A DNA stretch of 64,000 bases, taken from positions 106,730 to 170,729 of the forward strand of contig NZ_JABFMP010000011.1 of assembly GCF_013359595.1 (NCBI RefSeq). Direction: 5' to 3'. The notes under the pieces were generated by a model. The model saw only the letters and a list, made by a program, of their open reading frames with translations, was not told the DNA's origin and did not search any database. A program made the position numbers and the translations under genes. Origin of the DNA: Pseudomonas sp. C1C7. GTDB taxonomy: Bacteria > Pseudomonadota > Gammaproteobacteria > Pseudomonadales > Pseudomonadaceae. Positions 8,301 through 17,039 of this stretch are shown here, in pieces; the stretch's first letter is position 1, and each line of letters begins with the position of its first letter.

Positions 8301-9650
8301 ATGCACATTCATATTCTTGGTATCTGCGGCACTTTCATGGGTTCGATGGCGGTTCTGGCCAAAGAGCTGGGCCATCACGTGACGGGCTCCGATGCCAACG
8401 TCTATCCGCCGATGAGTACTCAACTGGAGGCCCAGGGCATCGAGTTGACCCAGGGCTACGACCCGGCGCAGCTGGATCCGGCCCCTGATCTGGTGGTGAT
8501 CGGCAACGCCATGTCCCGTGGCAACCCGGCGGTGGAATATGTGCTGAACAAAGGCCTGCCTTACGTCTCCGGCCCGCAATGGCTGGCGGATCACGTGCTG
8601 CAGGGTCGTTGGGTGCTGGCGGTCGCCGGCACCCATGGCAAGACCACCACCAGCAGCATGCTCGCCTGGGTGCTGGAGCACGCCGGCATGAGTCCCGGCT
8701 TCCTGATCGGCGGCGTACCGCAGAACTTCTCGGTGTCGGCGCGTCTGGGTGGCACCCCGTTCTTCGTGATCGAAGCCGATGAATACGACAGCGCCTTCTT
8801 CGACAAACGCTCCAAATTCGTTCACTACCGCCCGCGCACGGCGATTCTGAACAATCTCGAATACGATCACGCTGACATCTTCCCCGATCTGCCAGCCATC
8901 GAGCGGCAATTCCACCATCTGGTGCGGACCATCCCGAGCGAAGGCCTGGTGATTCATCCGACCACCGAGCCAGCTTTGCAGCGCGTCATCGAGATGGGCT
9001 GCTGGACCCCGGTGCAGACCACCGGTGCCGGCGGTCAGTGGCAGGTCAAGTTGCTCAGCGAAGACGGTTCGGCCTTCGAAGTGATGTTCGAAGGGGTTTC
9101 CCAGGGCGTGGTCGAGTGGGACCTGACGGGCCAGCACAACGTCGCCAACGCCCTGGCCACTTTGGCGGCGGCGCGTCACGTCGGTGTCGTCCCATCCATG
9201 GGCATCGCAGCGCTGAGCGCTTTCAAGAGCGTAAAGCGCCGCATGGAGAAAGTCGCGGAGGTCCGGGGCATCACCATTTATGACGATTTCGCCCACCACC
9301 CGACCGCCATCGCCACCACCCTCGACGGCCTGCGCAAGCGCATCGGCGACGCTCCGCTGATCGCGATCATCGAGCCGCGTTCCAACTCCATGAAGCTCGG
9401 CGCACACCGTGACGGACTGCCGGAAAGCGTGGTCGATGCCGATCAGGTGATCTGGTACGCACCGCCGAATCTTGGCTGGGACTTGGCGGGCACCGCCGCG
9501 CTGTGCACTGTGCCATCGATCGTCAGCGATTCGCTGGAGGGCATCATCGAGCGGGTGAAAAGCCAGGCGCAACCGGGCACCCATGTGGTGATCATGAGCA
9601 ACGGCGGCTTCGGCGGCCTGCACGGCAAACTCGCCGAGGCGCTGAAATGA
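8301..9650 (+). CDS. mpl: UDP-MurNAc:L-Ala-gamma-D-Glu-meso-Dap ligase (murein recycling)
   Basis: The product is 449 residues, matching Mpl. It joins recycled murein tripeptide to UDP-MurNAc in the cytoplasm, saving de novo peptide synthesis. It is a Mur-ligase: the N-terminal Rossmann start is [20 protein letters not shown], the ATP loop is [19 protein letters not shown], and [16 protein letters not shown] and [11 protein letters not shown] belong to the Mpl-type central and C-terminal domains. The ATG at 8301 follows a GAGG site. The stop overlaps the ubiX start (ATGA), so the two are co-translated. Pseudomonas mpl affects beta-lactamase induction through the muropeptide pool, which is known for the family and not tested here. 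Confidence 0.97.
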   Translation: MHIHILGICGTFMGSMAVLAKELGHHVTGSDANVYPPMSTQLEAQGIELTQGYDPAQLDPAPDLVVIGNAMSRGNPAVEYVLNKGLPYVSGPQWLADHVLQGRWVLAVAGTHGKTTTSSMLAWVLEHAGMSPGFLIGGVPQNFSVSARLGGTPFFVIEADEYDSAFFDKRSKFVHYRPRTAILNNLEYDHADIFPDLPAIERQFHHLVRTIPSEGLVIHPTTEPALQRVIEMGCWTPVQTTGAGGQWQVKLLSEDGSAFEVMFEGVSQGVVEWDLTGQHNVANALATLAAARHVGVVPSMGIAALSAFKSVKRRMEKVAEVRGITIYDDFAHHPTAIATTLDGLRKRIGDAPLIAIIEPRSNSMKLGAHRDGLPESVVDADQVIWYAPPNLGWDLAGTAALCTVPSIVSDSLEGIIERVKSQAQPGTHVVIMSNGGFGGLHGKLAEALK

Positions 9651-10279
9651 ACAACGGTCCGGACCGCATCACGCTGGCGATGACGGGCGCTTCCGGCGCC
9701 CAGTACGGCTTGCGCCTGTTGGACTGCCTGGTGCGTGACGACCGCGAGGTGCACTTCCTGATCTCCAAGGCGGCGCAACTGGTGATGGCCACCGAAACCG
9801 ACGTCACGCTGCCGGCCAAGCCGCAGATGATGCAGGCGTTCCTCACCGAGTACACCGGTGCGGCCGCCGGGCAGATTCGGGTCTATGGCAAGGAAGACTG
9901 GATGTCGCCGGTGGCTTCGGGCTCAGGGGCACCTGCTGCGATGGTGGTGGTGCCGTGTTCCACGGGGACCTTGTCGGCCATTGCCACCGGCGCCTGCAAC
10001 AACCTGATCGAACGCGCCGCCGACGTCACGCTCAAGGAGCGCCGCCAGTTGATCCTGGTGCCCCGCGAGGCGCCGTACTCGAGCATTCATCTGGAACACA
10101 TGCTCAAGCTGTCGAACATGGGCGTGACCATCCTGCCGGCCTCGCCGGGCTTCTACCATCAGCCGCAAACCATCGACGACCTGATCGATTTTGTCGTGGC
10201 GCGGATTCTCAATCTGCTGAACATTCCCCAGGACATGCTGCCGCGCTGGGGCGAGCACCATATGAGCAGCGATGAATAA
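9647..10279 (+). CDS. ubiX: Flavin prenyltransferase UbiX
   Basis: The product is 210 residues from the ATG at 9647, which overlaps the mpl stop. UbiX attaches a dimethylallyl group to FMN to make the prenyl-FMN cofactor used by the decarboxylase UbiD in ubiquinone synthesis. Seen are the FMN-binding start [44 protein letters not shown] (shown here only by its ends, PCSTGTL and NNLIERAAD), and the C-terminal [19 protein letters not shown]. All are hallmark UbiX segments. The frame continues upstream without a start-site reason to extend it. The last 8 nt overlap the start of the next small lipoprotein gene. Confidence 0.95.
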   Translation: MNNGPDRITLAMTGASGAQYGLRLLDCLVRDDREVHFLISKAAQLVMATETDVTLPAKPQMMQAFLTEYTGAAAGQIRVYGKEDWMSPVASGSGAPAAMVVVPCSTGTLSAIATGACNNLIERAADVTLKERRQLILVPREAPYSSIHLEHMLKLSNMGVTILPASPGFYHQPQTIDDLIDFVVARILNLLNIPQDMLPRWGEHHMSSDE

Positions 10280-10556
10280 GCTGCTGGTCATTGTGCTGGC
10301 GCTGCAACTGGCGGGGTGTGCGACGGCGCGGACCCTGGACGCGGCCAAGCCGGGCGCGCCGGTGGTGTACGCCGGGACGCGGCTGGACCTGTATGCAATG
10401 AATGGCGGCTGCTGTGCCAAGGATCGATTCGGTGCCGAGGCACCGAGCTATCCGGGTGTCGACCTGCCGGCCAGCGCGTTGCTCGATACCCTGTTGTTAC
10501 CGTTGTCGCTGTTGACGGTGCTGGGAGTGAATTTTCAGGCAACGGGCGGGATGTAA
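10272..10556 (+). CDS. Small YceK-like (DUF1375) lipoprotein
   Basis: The product is 94 residues. The signal peptide is [20 protein letters not shown] with a clear lipobox LAGC, giving a mature lipoprotein with Cys19 or so as first residue and Ala at +2, so an outer-membrane location is expected. The remainder ([20 protein letters not shown], then a hydrophobic [18 protein letters not shown]) resembles the YceK/YidQ family of short lipoproteins, whose function is unknown. A vicinal cysteine pair is present. It overlaps the ubiX end by 8 nt and is followed by a long palindrome that probably ends the mpl-ubiX transcript. Confidence 0.85.
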   Translation: MNKLLVIVLALQLAGCATARTLDAAKPGAPVVYAGTRLDLYAMNGGCCAKDRFGAEAPSYPGVDLPASALLDTLLLPLSLLTVLGVNFQATGGM

Positions 10557-10559
10557 AAG

Positions 10560-10630
10560 CAAAAGATCGCAGCCTTCGGCAGCTCCTACAAAGTACTCGA
10601 GTAGGAGCTGCCGAAGGCTGCGATCTTTTG
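10560..10630. repeat. Perfect 30-bp inverted repeat, REP-like, at convergent gene ends
   Basis: Arms at 10560-10589 and 10601-10630 are perfect complements around an 11-nt loop and carry AAAAGATCGCAGCC and GGCAGCTCCTAC. It lies between the lipoprotein gene (plus) and the SDR-like gene (minus) and probably serves as a bidirectional end for both. Confidence 0.9.
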
Positions 10631-10650
10631 ATCTTGATTAACCGAGCTTT

Positions 10651-11292
10651 CTATTTGCCGAGCTTCCTCAGCTCATCCGATTCGATAACCCGCACCCCAT
10701 CCTGCTCTTCCAGCGCCAGACGCCACATCGCGCGCGCCAACTGACAGGCTTCGATGCCATGGTATTTGCCAGGAATCAGCCGTGACAGGGGACCAGCAAC
10801 CTTCTCGCCCAGACGCGGCTCGGTACGTTCACCCAGCAGCAGTGAAGGACGGCAAATGGTCAGTTGTGGCCAGTCCTGCGCCCGCAACGCGTATTCCATC
10901 TCGCCTTTGACCTTGTTGTAGAAATTCGAGGACCTGCGATCAGCTCCCAATGCACTGATCACGATCAGGTGTCGCGCGCCCATCTCCCGGGCACGCTTGG
11001 CGAACGCCACGACCATGTCCAGATCCACCGCCCGAAACGCCTCTTGCGAGCCGGCCTGCTTGATGGTCGTGCCCAGGCAGCAATAGGCGATGTCGACGCG
11101 TCCGCTCAGTTGCGGCAGGAACATCGCCGGGTCGCCCACGGGGTTTTCAAGGTGCGGATGCTTGACCAGCGGCCGGCGCGACGGCGCCAGTACGCGGGTA
11201 ATCGTCGGCTCGTTGAGCAGGCGATCGAGCAAATGCTCACCGGTCAAACCGGTGGCTCCGGCAAGCAATACGTGCTGAGGCGTCAAGTACAT
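10651..11292 (-). CDS. NAD(P)-binding atypical SDR, HTATIP2/NmrA-like
   Basis: The product is 213 residues. The N-terminus is a Rossmann fold with [15 protein letters not shown], followed by [34 protein letters not shown] (containing YNKVKGEME, a YxxxK-like element) and [12 protein letters not shown]. This pattern fits small single-domain NAD(P)-binding proteins of the YbjT/HTATIP2 class, often annotated as oxidoreductases with unknown substrates. Its stop faces the lipoprotein gene. It is preceded on the same strand by the MORN/caspase-like gene, 27 nt away, so the two are probably co-transcribed. A catalytic role is not certain. Confidence 0.85.
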   Translation of the reverse strand: MYLTPQHVLLAGATGLTGEHLLDRLLNEPTITRVLAPSRRPLVKHPHLENPVGDPAMFLPQLSGRVDIAYCCLGTTIKQAGSQEAFRAVDLDMVVAFAKRAREMGARHLIVISALGADRRSSNFYNKVKGEMEYALRAQDWPQLTICRPSLLLGERTEPRLGEKVAGPLSRLIPGKYHGIEACQLARAMWRLALEEQDGVRVIESDELRKLGK

Positions 11293-11319
11293 AGTGTTTC
11301 TCCCTTGATACTCTTCAGC

Positions 11320-13038
11320 TTAGTTGGTCTTTGCGTCCTTGCTGTCAATCGACGTACTTTGCAGGGCTTTGCGCGCTTGCTGCTTGCGCAGCAACTGCCA
11401 GTGCGACAGCACGGTTTTCGGCGCCCAGATCTGCGGTTCAGAGGCTTCGAAGCCATCGGCCAGTTCACGCTCGGCGACGGTGGCCTTGGCCAGTTTGAAG
11501 GCTTGCTCCAGGTCGTCGGTCTGGTTCAGCGCCTGGGCGAACAGGGCGTCGCCGAAGTAGGTGAAGTTGGCTTCTTCGGAGCAACCGAAGGACACGCGAT
11601 CGGCCCGCGAGGCGGTCATGATCAGGGTGCGTTCGTCCTTGAGGGCGGGAATGAAACCCCCGGAATAGCAGGCCGAAATCACGATAATCTTGTCGCGGTT
11701 TTTCAGCGGGGCGAGCACGGCCGCCAGTTCGTCGGCGGGCAGGTCGGCCAGCTCCATGCGCGGCTGATCGAGTACCAGCTCATGCTCGCTGGTGCCGTGG
11801 CTGGACAGGTAGATGAAAATCAGATCTTCCGGGCCGCTGCGTTCGGCCAGCGTCAGTGCGGCGCGACGCAGGTTTTCCCGGGTGGCCATCGGCCGGTCGC
11901 CGAGATGATCGCGATGGTTCACCAGGCGAATCTGGCCAAAGGCGCCGAAGCGGCTGGTGAGCATGTTGGCGACGTAGTCGGATTCGCGCAGGAACACGCT
12001 CTGCTTGCCGTCACCGCCCAGGGTCAGGGTGTACAGCTCGACTGCCGGGGTCGAGGCGGGCACATTGCCCAGCGCGTCTTCGAGCAGGCGGCCCTGGGCC
12101 AGCAGGCCGAGTTCGAGGGTATCGGGCAAAAGCTTGCCATCGGCGTCACGCACCCGTTGGCCATTGACCCAGATGCCGCTGAGCACCGAGCCGTCCGTCA
12201 GCACCAGGGTGCCGCGACCGGAATAGGTGTCGCTGTCGAACTGGCCGATGTAAAAGCTGCCGTCGGCCAGGTTCAGGCGGCCCTGGCCACTGAAGCGCCA
12301 ATCATTGAAGTGGCCGGTGTAATGGCTGCCATCGGCGCCGATCAGTTCGCCCTTGCCATTGAGCGAGCCTTCCTTGAACTGCCCCAGCCAGACATCGCCG
12401 TCCGCGTTCTCGTAGCGGCCCTTGCCGTTGAGCTGGTTATTCTTGAAGCTGCCGACATAGATGTCGCCGTCAGCACTGTTGAATGTCCCGTTGCCTTCCA
12501 GCTGGCCGTCGACGAAGCGGCCGGTGAACTGATTGCCGTTGCCGTCGCCGCGCTGGCCTTCGCCGTTGGGCTTGCCGTGGGCGAACTGGCCCTGATAGGC
12601 GCTGCCGTCCTCGAGTTCCAGGCGACCCAGGCCCGAATACTGGTCGGCCTTGAATTCGCCCCGGTAGGTCATGCCGTTTTCTTTGAGGGTGCCTTCGCCG
12701 TCGCGCCGGCCGAGCTTGAAACCGCCGGTGTAGCTGCTGCCATTGGTGGTGAGGCTGCCCTGGCCGTCGAACAGGCCCTGATTGAATTTGCCGCGGTAGA
12801 CCTCGCCGTTGCTGCCGTGCCATTCGCCCTGGCCGTGCCACTGGCCCTTGTCGAACTCGCCGGCGTACCAACTGCCGTTGGGGTAATCGATGCGTCCCTG
12901 GCCTTGCAGCAATCCATCGACCAGGTCGCCACGATAACGACCGCCGTCCGGCAAGCGGGCGTCAGGAGGTAACGGAGATTCACCGTCGCCGCACGCGGAG
13001 AGCATCAGAGTCAAGGCAAGGAGTGCAAGTGAGCGCAT
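11320..13038 (-). CDS. MORN-repeat lipoprotein with C13/caspase-like peptidase domain
   Basis: The product is 572 residues. It starts with a lipoprotein signal (LALTLMLSACGDGES, lipobox LSAC). Residues about 32-290 contain eleven to twelve MORN repeats of 22-23 residues (YxGxFxxGxxxGxGxxxxxxG), for example YAGEFDKGQWHGQGEWHGSN. The C-terminal part looks like a clan CD peptidase (C13 legumain/caspase fold): the histidine lies in IYLSSHGTSEHE (His414) and the cysteine in VISACYSGGF (Cys457), spaced as in that clan. Residues after Cys457 include TASRADRVSFGCSEE, another C13-type block. So it should be an exported, membrane-anchored cysteine peptidase. MORN repeats bind lipids or proteins in other systems. 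Substrate and role are unknown. It is probably co-transcribed with the SDR-like gene downstream. Confidence 0.85.
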   Translation of the reverse strand: MRSLALLALTLMLSACGDGESPLPPDARLPDGGRYRGDLVDGLLQGQGRIDYPNGSWYAGEFDKGQWHGQGEWHGSNGEVYRGKFNQGLFDGQGSLTTNGSSYTGGFKLGRRDGEGTLKENGMTYRGEFKADQYSGLGRLELEDGSAYQGQFAHGKPNGEGQRGDGNGNQFTGRFVDGQLEGNGTFNSADGDIYVGSFKNNQLNGKGRYENADGDVWLGQFKEGSLNGKGELIGADGSHYTGHFNDWRFSGQGRLNLADGSFYIGQFDSDTYSGRGTLVLTDGSVLSGIWVNGQRVRDADGKLLPDTLELGLLAQGRLLEDALGNVPASTPAVELYTLTLGGDGKQSVFLRESDYVANMLTSRFGAFGQIRLVNHRDHLGDRPMATRENLRRAALTLAERSGPEDLIFIYLSSHGTSEHELVLDQPRMELADLPADELAAVLAPLKNRDKIIVISACYSGGFIPALKDERTLIMTASRADRVSFGCSEEANFTYFGDALFAQALNQTDDLEQAFKLAKATVAERELADGFEASEPQIWAPKTVLSHWQLLRKQQARKALQSTSIDSKDAKTN

Positions 13039-13152
13039 AGCGGGTTCCGGGCAATTAGGCGACCGAGTATGCCGCAGCTATGTGTCCTTATACAGCGGGT
13101 ATATAAAGTGGCGGGCGCGAAACAGCAGGTGCTGCTTCGCATCCGGGAGGGT

Positions 13153-13608
13153 TTACACGAAGCAGAGCGACAGAGGCTCGGCGATGTACGCCGGCTTGTC
13201 CGAACCTTCGATTTCCAGGGTGGTAGTGGCCTTGAGCAGCCATTGGCCAGGTTTTTTCTCGGTCACTTCGGTCAGGTCGACCTTCAGGCGCACCTTCGAA
13301 TTGACCTTGACCGGCTGGATGAAGCGCACGCTGTCCAGACCGTAGTTGACCACCATCTTCAGGCCTTCAGGCACGACGAGGATGTCTTCCATCAGTTTCG
13401 GAATCAGCGACAGCGACAGGAAACCGTGGGCGATGGTGCTGCCAAACGGGGTTTGCGCCGCCTTGACCGGGTCGACGTGGATGAACTGATAGTCCCCTGT
13501 GGCTTCGGCGAACAGGTTGATGCGCTCCTGATCGATCGTGAGCCATTCGGAACGTCCAAGTTCCTTGCCGACATAATCTTTGAGCTCTGCAACTGGAACA
13601 AAGGGCAT
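13153..13608 (-). CDS. MaoC-like (R)-specific enoyl-CoA hydratase
   Basis: The product is 151 residues from the ATG at 13608, which has AGGAGAG 7 nt upstream; the longer frame to 13629 lacks this. The single hot-dog fold carries the hydratase-2 motif FAEATGDYQFIHVDP, with the catalytic Asp and His, and FGSTIAHGFLSLSL. Such enzymes hydrate trans-2-enoyl-CoA to (R)-3-hydroxyacyl-CoA, linking beta-oxidation to PHA synthesis. The gene at this place in P. aeruginosa is recalled as a phaJ4 homologue, so PhaJ4-like is likely but is not proven from sequence alone. It is divergent from cidAB. Confidence 0.88.
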   Translation of the reverse strand: MPFVPVAELKDYVGKELGRSEWLTIDQERINLFAEATGDYQFIHVDPVKAAQTPFGSTIAHGFLSLSLIPKLMEDILVVPEGLKMVVNYGLDSVRFIQPVKVNSKVRLKVDLTEVTEKKPGQWLLKATTTLEIEGSDKPAYIAEPLSLCFV

Positions 13609-13755
13609 TGAGACTCTCCTTGGGTTCATCGGTTTTATAGTTTTTTCAGTCGAGATGTTTGCACCTCAGGCTTACCACTGTAGATCAACATTGTTAATTC
13701 CTGCGGTCAACCGACCATGCTTTTGGCGAATGCCGGTGTATACGGCTGGCGTGTT

Positions 13756-13761
13756 TATAAT
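13756..13761 (+). promoter_or_regulatory. Candidate -10 box for cidAB
   Basis: A perfect TATAAT lies 46 nt before the cidA start codon. No convincing -35 box is seen 16-18 nt upstream, so activation by a regulator would be expected. Confidence 0.5.
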
Positions 13762-13807
13762 GCTCGGCCCGTGACGGCGGGCGACGGGTTCTGCGGGAGA
13801 GTGAAGG

Positions 13808-14173
13808 ATGTTGTTACGTGGCCTGACCTGGCTGGTGCTGTTTCAATTGCTCGGCACCGCGATCAACCATTTGTTTTTGCCGGTGCTGCCGGGGCCGATT
13901 GTCGGCCTGCTGCTGTTGCTGGTGTTTCTGATCAGCCGCGGTCAGGTGGGCGAGCCGCTGAACCTGGCGGCCGGCAGCCTGCTGCGGTACCTGCCTTTGC
14001 TGCTGGTGCCGCCGGCGGTGGGCGTGATGGTCTACGCCAAGGACATTGCCGCCGATTTCTGGGCCATCGCCGGCGCGCTGGTGTTGTCGCTGCTGCTGTC
14101 CATGGCCTTCGCCGGCGTGCTCATGCAGCGCATGATCAAGCGTCACGCCCATCCTCGCGAGGACCGCCCATGA
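13808..14173 (+). CDS. cidA: CidA/LrgA holin-like membrane protein
   Basis: The product is 121 residues with four predicted membrane helices and a basic C-terminus (MQRMIKRHAHPRED). LFLPVLPGPIVGLLLLL contains the family's LPGPxxG signature, and LRYLPLLLVPPAVGVM matches the second conserved block. CidA/LrgA proteins are small holin-like membrane proteins paired with CidB/LrgB and linked to murein hydrolase export, death and lysis, or to pyruvate uptake in Gram-positives. The role in pseudomonads is less settled. The stop overlaps the cidB start (ATGA). No LysR-type cidR gene is adjacent. Confidence 0.9.
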   Translation: MLLRGLTWLVLFQLLGTAINHLFLPVLPGPIVGLLLLLVFLISRGQVGEPLNLAAGSLLRYLPLLLVPPAVGVMVYAKDIAADFWAIAGALVLSLLLSMAFAGVLMQRMIKRHAHPREDRP

Positions 14174-14886
14174 CCCTCGACTGGAACGGCGCCTGGACCT
14201 CGGTCATCCATCATCCCTTGTTCGGCATCGGCATCACCCTCGGTGCCTATCAGCTGGTGCTCGCGGCTTTCGAGAAAACCCGCTGGATCTTTTTGCAGCC
14301 GGTGCTGGTCTCCATGTTGCTGGTGATCGGTGTGCTGGTGAGCTGCGGGCTGACCTATACCGAGTATCGCAAGAGCACCGAGATCCTCAGCATTCTGCTG
14401 GGACCGGCGACCGTTGCGCTGGCGGTGCCGCTGTACCTGAACCTGCGGCGGATTCGGCAGTTGTTCTGGCCGATATTTACTACGCTGGTGATAGGTGGAG
14501 TGGTCGCCACCAGCATGGGCGTGCTGCTGGGCTGGTGGTTCGGCGCCGAGCACATGATCCTGATGACCATGGCGCCCAAATCGGTGACGTCGCCGATTGC
14601 CATGCTGGTGGCCGAGCAGATTGGTGGTGTCGCGGCGCTGGCGGCGGTGTTCGTGTTGATCACCGGTGTGATCGGCGCGATCTTCGGCCCCAGCCTGCTG
14701 ACCCGGCTCGGGGTCCACAGCCCCGAGGCGCGGGGCATGGCACTGGGCATGACGGCTCACGCGGTCGGCACGGCGGTGGCGATGCAGGAAAATGAAGAGT
14801 GCGGTGCCTTCGCGGCGCTGGCGATGAGTCTGATGGGCGTGGCCACGGCGGTCTTGCTGCCGCTGGCGGTGTCGATGGTGGTTTAA
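14170..14886 (+). CDS. cidB: CidB/LrgB-family membrane protein
   Basis: The product is 238 residues from the ATG at 14170 and is highly hydrophobic throughout. LrgB signatures are seen: FEKTRWIFLQPVLVSMLLVI, LLGPATVALAVPLYLN, MAPKSVTSPIAMLVAEQIGG and ARGMALGMTAHAVGTAVAMQ. It is translationally coupled to cidA and should act with it in the inner membrane. Function in the cell is known only by family (murein hydrolase modulation or small-metabolite transport). The downstream LON-domain gene begins 10 nt after the stop and may share the transcript. Confidence 0.92.
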   Translation: MTLDWNGAWTSVIHHPLFGIGITLGAYQLVLAAFEKTRWIFLQPVLVSMLLVIGVLVSCGLTYTEYRKSTEILSILLGPATVALAVPLYLNLRRIRQLFWPIFTTLVIGGVVATSMGVLLGWWFGAEHMILMTMAPKSVTSPIAMLVAEQIGGVAALAAVFVLITGVIGAIFGPSLLTRLGVHSPEARGMALGMTAHAVGTAVAMQENEECGAFAALAMSLMGVATAVLLPLAVSMVV

Positions 14887-14896
14887 GGAAATGTCT

Positions 14897-15487
14897 ATGA
14901 GTCTGCCGCTTTTTCCGCTGAACACGGTGCTGTTTCCGGGCTGCATCCTCGATCTGCAGATTTTCGAGGCGCGTTACCTGGACATGATCGGACGCTGCAT
15001 GAAACAGGGCGGCGGCTTCGGTGTGGTGTGCATCCTCGATGGTGAAGAGGTCGGCATCGCTCCGGCAGGCTACGCGCTGGTCGGCTGCGAAGCGCTGATC
15101 ACCGATTTCAAGACCCAGGAAAACGGCCTGCTGGGAATTCGGGTGCAGGGCGGTCGACGCTTCCATGTTCTGCGTACCGAAGTGCAGCGCGACCAGTTGA
15201 TCGTCGCCGAAGTCGACTGGCTGGAAGAGGAACCGGAACAACCGCTGCAGGATGAGGACGCCGATCTGGTGGCGCTGCTCAAGGCCCTGGCGGAACATCC
15301 CATGGTCGAAGCGCTGAACATGGGCACCGAAGCGGCCGGGCAGCAGTCCCTGGCCAATCAACTGGCTTACCTGTTGCCGTTCGCCGAACTGGACAAGATC
15401 GACCTGCTGCAACTCGATGACCCGCAGCAGCGTCTGGATGCGATTCAGGCGTTGCTGGATGAGTTGCAGGGCGAGTTGTTTGCCTGA
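14897..15487 (+). CDS. LON peptidase substrate-binding domain protein
   Basis: The product is 196 residues from the ATG at 14897, chosen because AAGGA sits at the right distance; an ATG 6 nt earlier is too close to it. The N-terminal half is a LON (PF02190) domain: LPLFPLNTVLFPGCILDLQI, FEARYLDMIGRCMKQGGGFG and GEEVGIAPAGYALVGCEA. There is no ATPase or protease domain, so it is the stand-alone LON-N form common in proteobacteria, with unknown function, possibly protein-peptide binding. The C-terminal half is helical and rich in Leu, Asp and Glu. It follows cidB closely and ends at a REP palindrome. Confidence 0.88.
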   Translation: MSLPLFPLNTVLFPGCILDLQIFEARYLDMIGRCMKQGGGFGVVCILDGEEVGIAPAGYALVGCEALITDFKTQENGLLGIRVQGGRRFHVLRTEVQRDQLIVAEVDWLEEEPEQPLQDEDADLVALLKALAEHPMVEALNMGTEAAGQQSLANQLAYLLPFAELDKIDLLQLDDPQQRLDAIQALLDELQGELFA

Positions 15488-15495
15488 CGCCCTTT

Positions 15496-15552
15496 AAAAG
15501 ATCGCAGCCTGGGACGCTCCCCCTGTGGGAGCGTCCCAGGCTGCGATCTTTT
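15496..15552. repeat. REP-like inverted repeat at convergent gene ends
   Basis: Arms at 15496-15521 and 15527-15552 contain AAAAGATCGCAGCCTGGGAC and its complement around a short CTGTG-type loop. It probably terminates both the LON-domain gene and the convergent PAP2 gene. Confidence 0.9.
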
Positions 15553-15560
15553 GCTTTTGT

Positions 15561-16877
15561 CTAATAGGCATACCTCAACATCGTATTCGGCAAATGCCGC
15601 AACACGAAGAATCCGAACAACGCCACCAGCGACGGCAGCACCAGCCACCAGATCTTTGGTGGCATGGGGTTGAGCGGGGTCCGGAGTTGCATCAAACCCA
15701 GGCTCGCCGCACAGACACAAGCCGCCAGCATCGCGCCGGCCAGCACGTCCGTTGGCCAGTGCGCGCCGAGATAAACCCGCGACAGTGCAATCGCCAGTGC
15801 CGGCAGGCAGGCCACCAGCAACCAGGTCAGACGCATGCGTGGTGGTTGTCCGCGGCCGGCCAGGACGGCCAGGGTCAGGAAAAGCGCAAAGGAGCCGGAA
15901 GCATGGCCGCTGGGCATGCTGTAACTGGACAGCGGGTCGCTCAAGACTTCCGGGCGCATGCGGGCGAAAAAGTGCTTGGTCGCCGTGTTGGCCAGTGCGG
16001 TGAACAGCAACGTACTGCAGGCGAAGATGGCTTGGCGCCATTGTCGCGTCAGCAACAGCAGCACCACCAGCAGGGCGCTGAACACCAGCATGTTGCGGAA
16101 CTCACCGATCAGCGTGAACACCACCGCCACTTCATCGAGCATGGGGCTGCGATGTTCCTGCACCAGTGTCATGATTCCCTGGTCCAGAGCAGTCAGGTGC
16201 GAGTAACCGATAAACAACGCGGCCAGAATCAGAAAACTCATCCCGGTAATGAATACCGTGGCCTTGCGGTGTTTGCGCAGGCTGCTGGTGGCGCTCAAGC
16301 CGATCATCAAGGCGATGCTGGCGGCGACGATGCCGGCCTGGGGCCAGAAGCCCTCGGGCAGCGGCAAGCGAATCGCCGCCCCGGTGGCCCAGCCCGGCAG
16401 CAGATATGCGACCGACCACCCCGCGCCGGCCAACAGGCTGACGGCAAAGAAACGCGGGAAGGGCATGTCGAACATCCCGGCGACCATCGGCAGCATGGGG
16501 CGCAGGGGGCCGATGAAGCGACCGACCAGCAGGCTGGCGATACCGTAGCGCTGGAAATAGGCCTCGGCCCCGGCGATCCATTCCGGGTGATGACGCAAGC
16601 CGGGCAGGCGGCGGATGTTCTGATGGAAATGGCGCCCGAGGAAATACGACACCACATCGCCCAGCACGCCCGCGAAGAAACCCAGCAACAGGGTTTCGCT
16701 CAGCGACAACGCGCCGCTGCCGGCCAGTACCGCCACGGCGAACAGCAGCACCGTGCCGGGTACGATCAGTCCTGCAATCGCCAGGCATTCGACGAAGGCC
16801 ACGATGAACACCGCTGCCGCCAGCCATTGCGGGTTGACGGTCAGCCAGGCGGTCACGCTATCGAGCCATGGGCCCAT
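15561..16877 (-). CDS. DedA-PAP2 fusion membrane phosphatase
   Basis: The product is 438 residues from the ATG at 16877, which has GGAG 8 nt upstream. The N-terminal half (about 1-200) is DedA-like (IAGLIVPGTVLLFAVAVLA, GRHFHQNI, VGRFIGPLRPMLPMVAGM). The C-terminal half is a PAP2 lipid phosphatase with the three catalytic motifs KHFFARMRP, PSGHASG and SRVYLGAHWPTDVLAG. The active site is expected on the periplasmic side. The likely role is dephosphorylation, and perhaps flipping, of undecaprenyl pyrophosphate or phosphatidate-type lipids. The fused architecture is a known one in pseudomonads. It may be functionally linked to the other DedA gene at 338. Confidence 0.92.
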   Translation of the reverse strand: MGPWLDSVTAWLTVNPQWLAAAVFIVAFVECLAIAGLIVPGTVLLFAVAVLAGSGALSLSETLLLGFFAGVLGDVVSYFLGRHFHQNIRRLPGLRHHPEWIAGAEAYFQRYGIASLLVGRFIGPLRPMLPMVAGMFDMPFPRFFAVSLLAGAGWSVAYLLPGWATGAAIRLPLPEGFWPQAGIVAASIALMIGLSATSSLRKHRKATVFITGMSFLILAALFIGYSHLTALDQGIMTLVQEHRSPMLDEVAVVFTLIGEFRNMLVFSALLVVLLLLTRQWRQAIFACSTLLFTALANTATKHFFARMRPEVLSDPLSSYSMPSGHASGSFALFLTLAVLAGRGQPPRMRLTWLLVACLPALAIALSRVYLGAHWPTDVLAGAMLAACVCAASLGLMQLRTPLNPMPPKIWWLVLPSLVALFGFFVLRHLPNTMLRYAY

Positions 16878-16928
16878 AAAAACAACTCCATTCAATGATC
16901 AGGCACACATTCCAAAAACACATCCATC

Positions 16929-17026
16929 CCCTGTAGGAGCCGAGCTTGCTCGCGAAAGCGCCGTGTCAGTCGACATCGATGGTGAAGCAACCACCGCTTT
17001 CGCGAGCAAGCTCGGCTCCTACAGGG
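16929..17026. repeat. Long inverted repeat, REP/BIME-like
   Basis: Arms of about 32 bp at 16929-16960 and 16995-17026 carry CCTGTAGGAGCCGAGC, CTTGCTCGCGAAAGCG and their complements. It lies between mpg (ending 17040, minus) and the PAP2 gene start, where it would follow mpg mRNA. Confidence 0.85.
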
Positions 17027-17039
17027 ATTTTTGTTCGAT

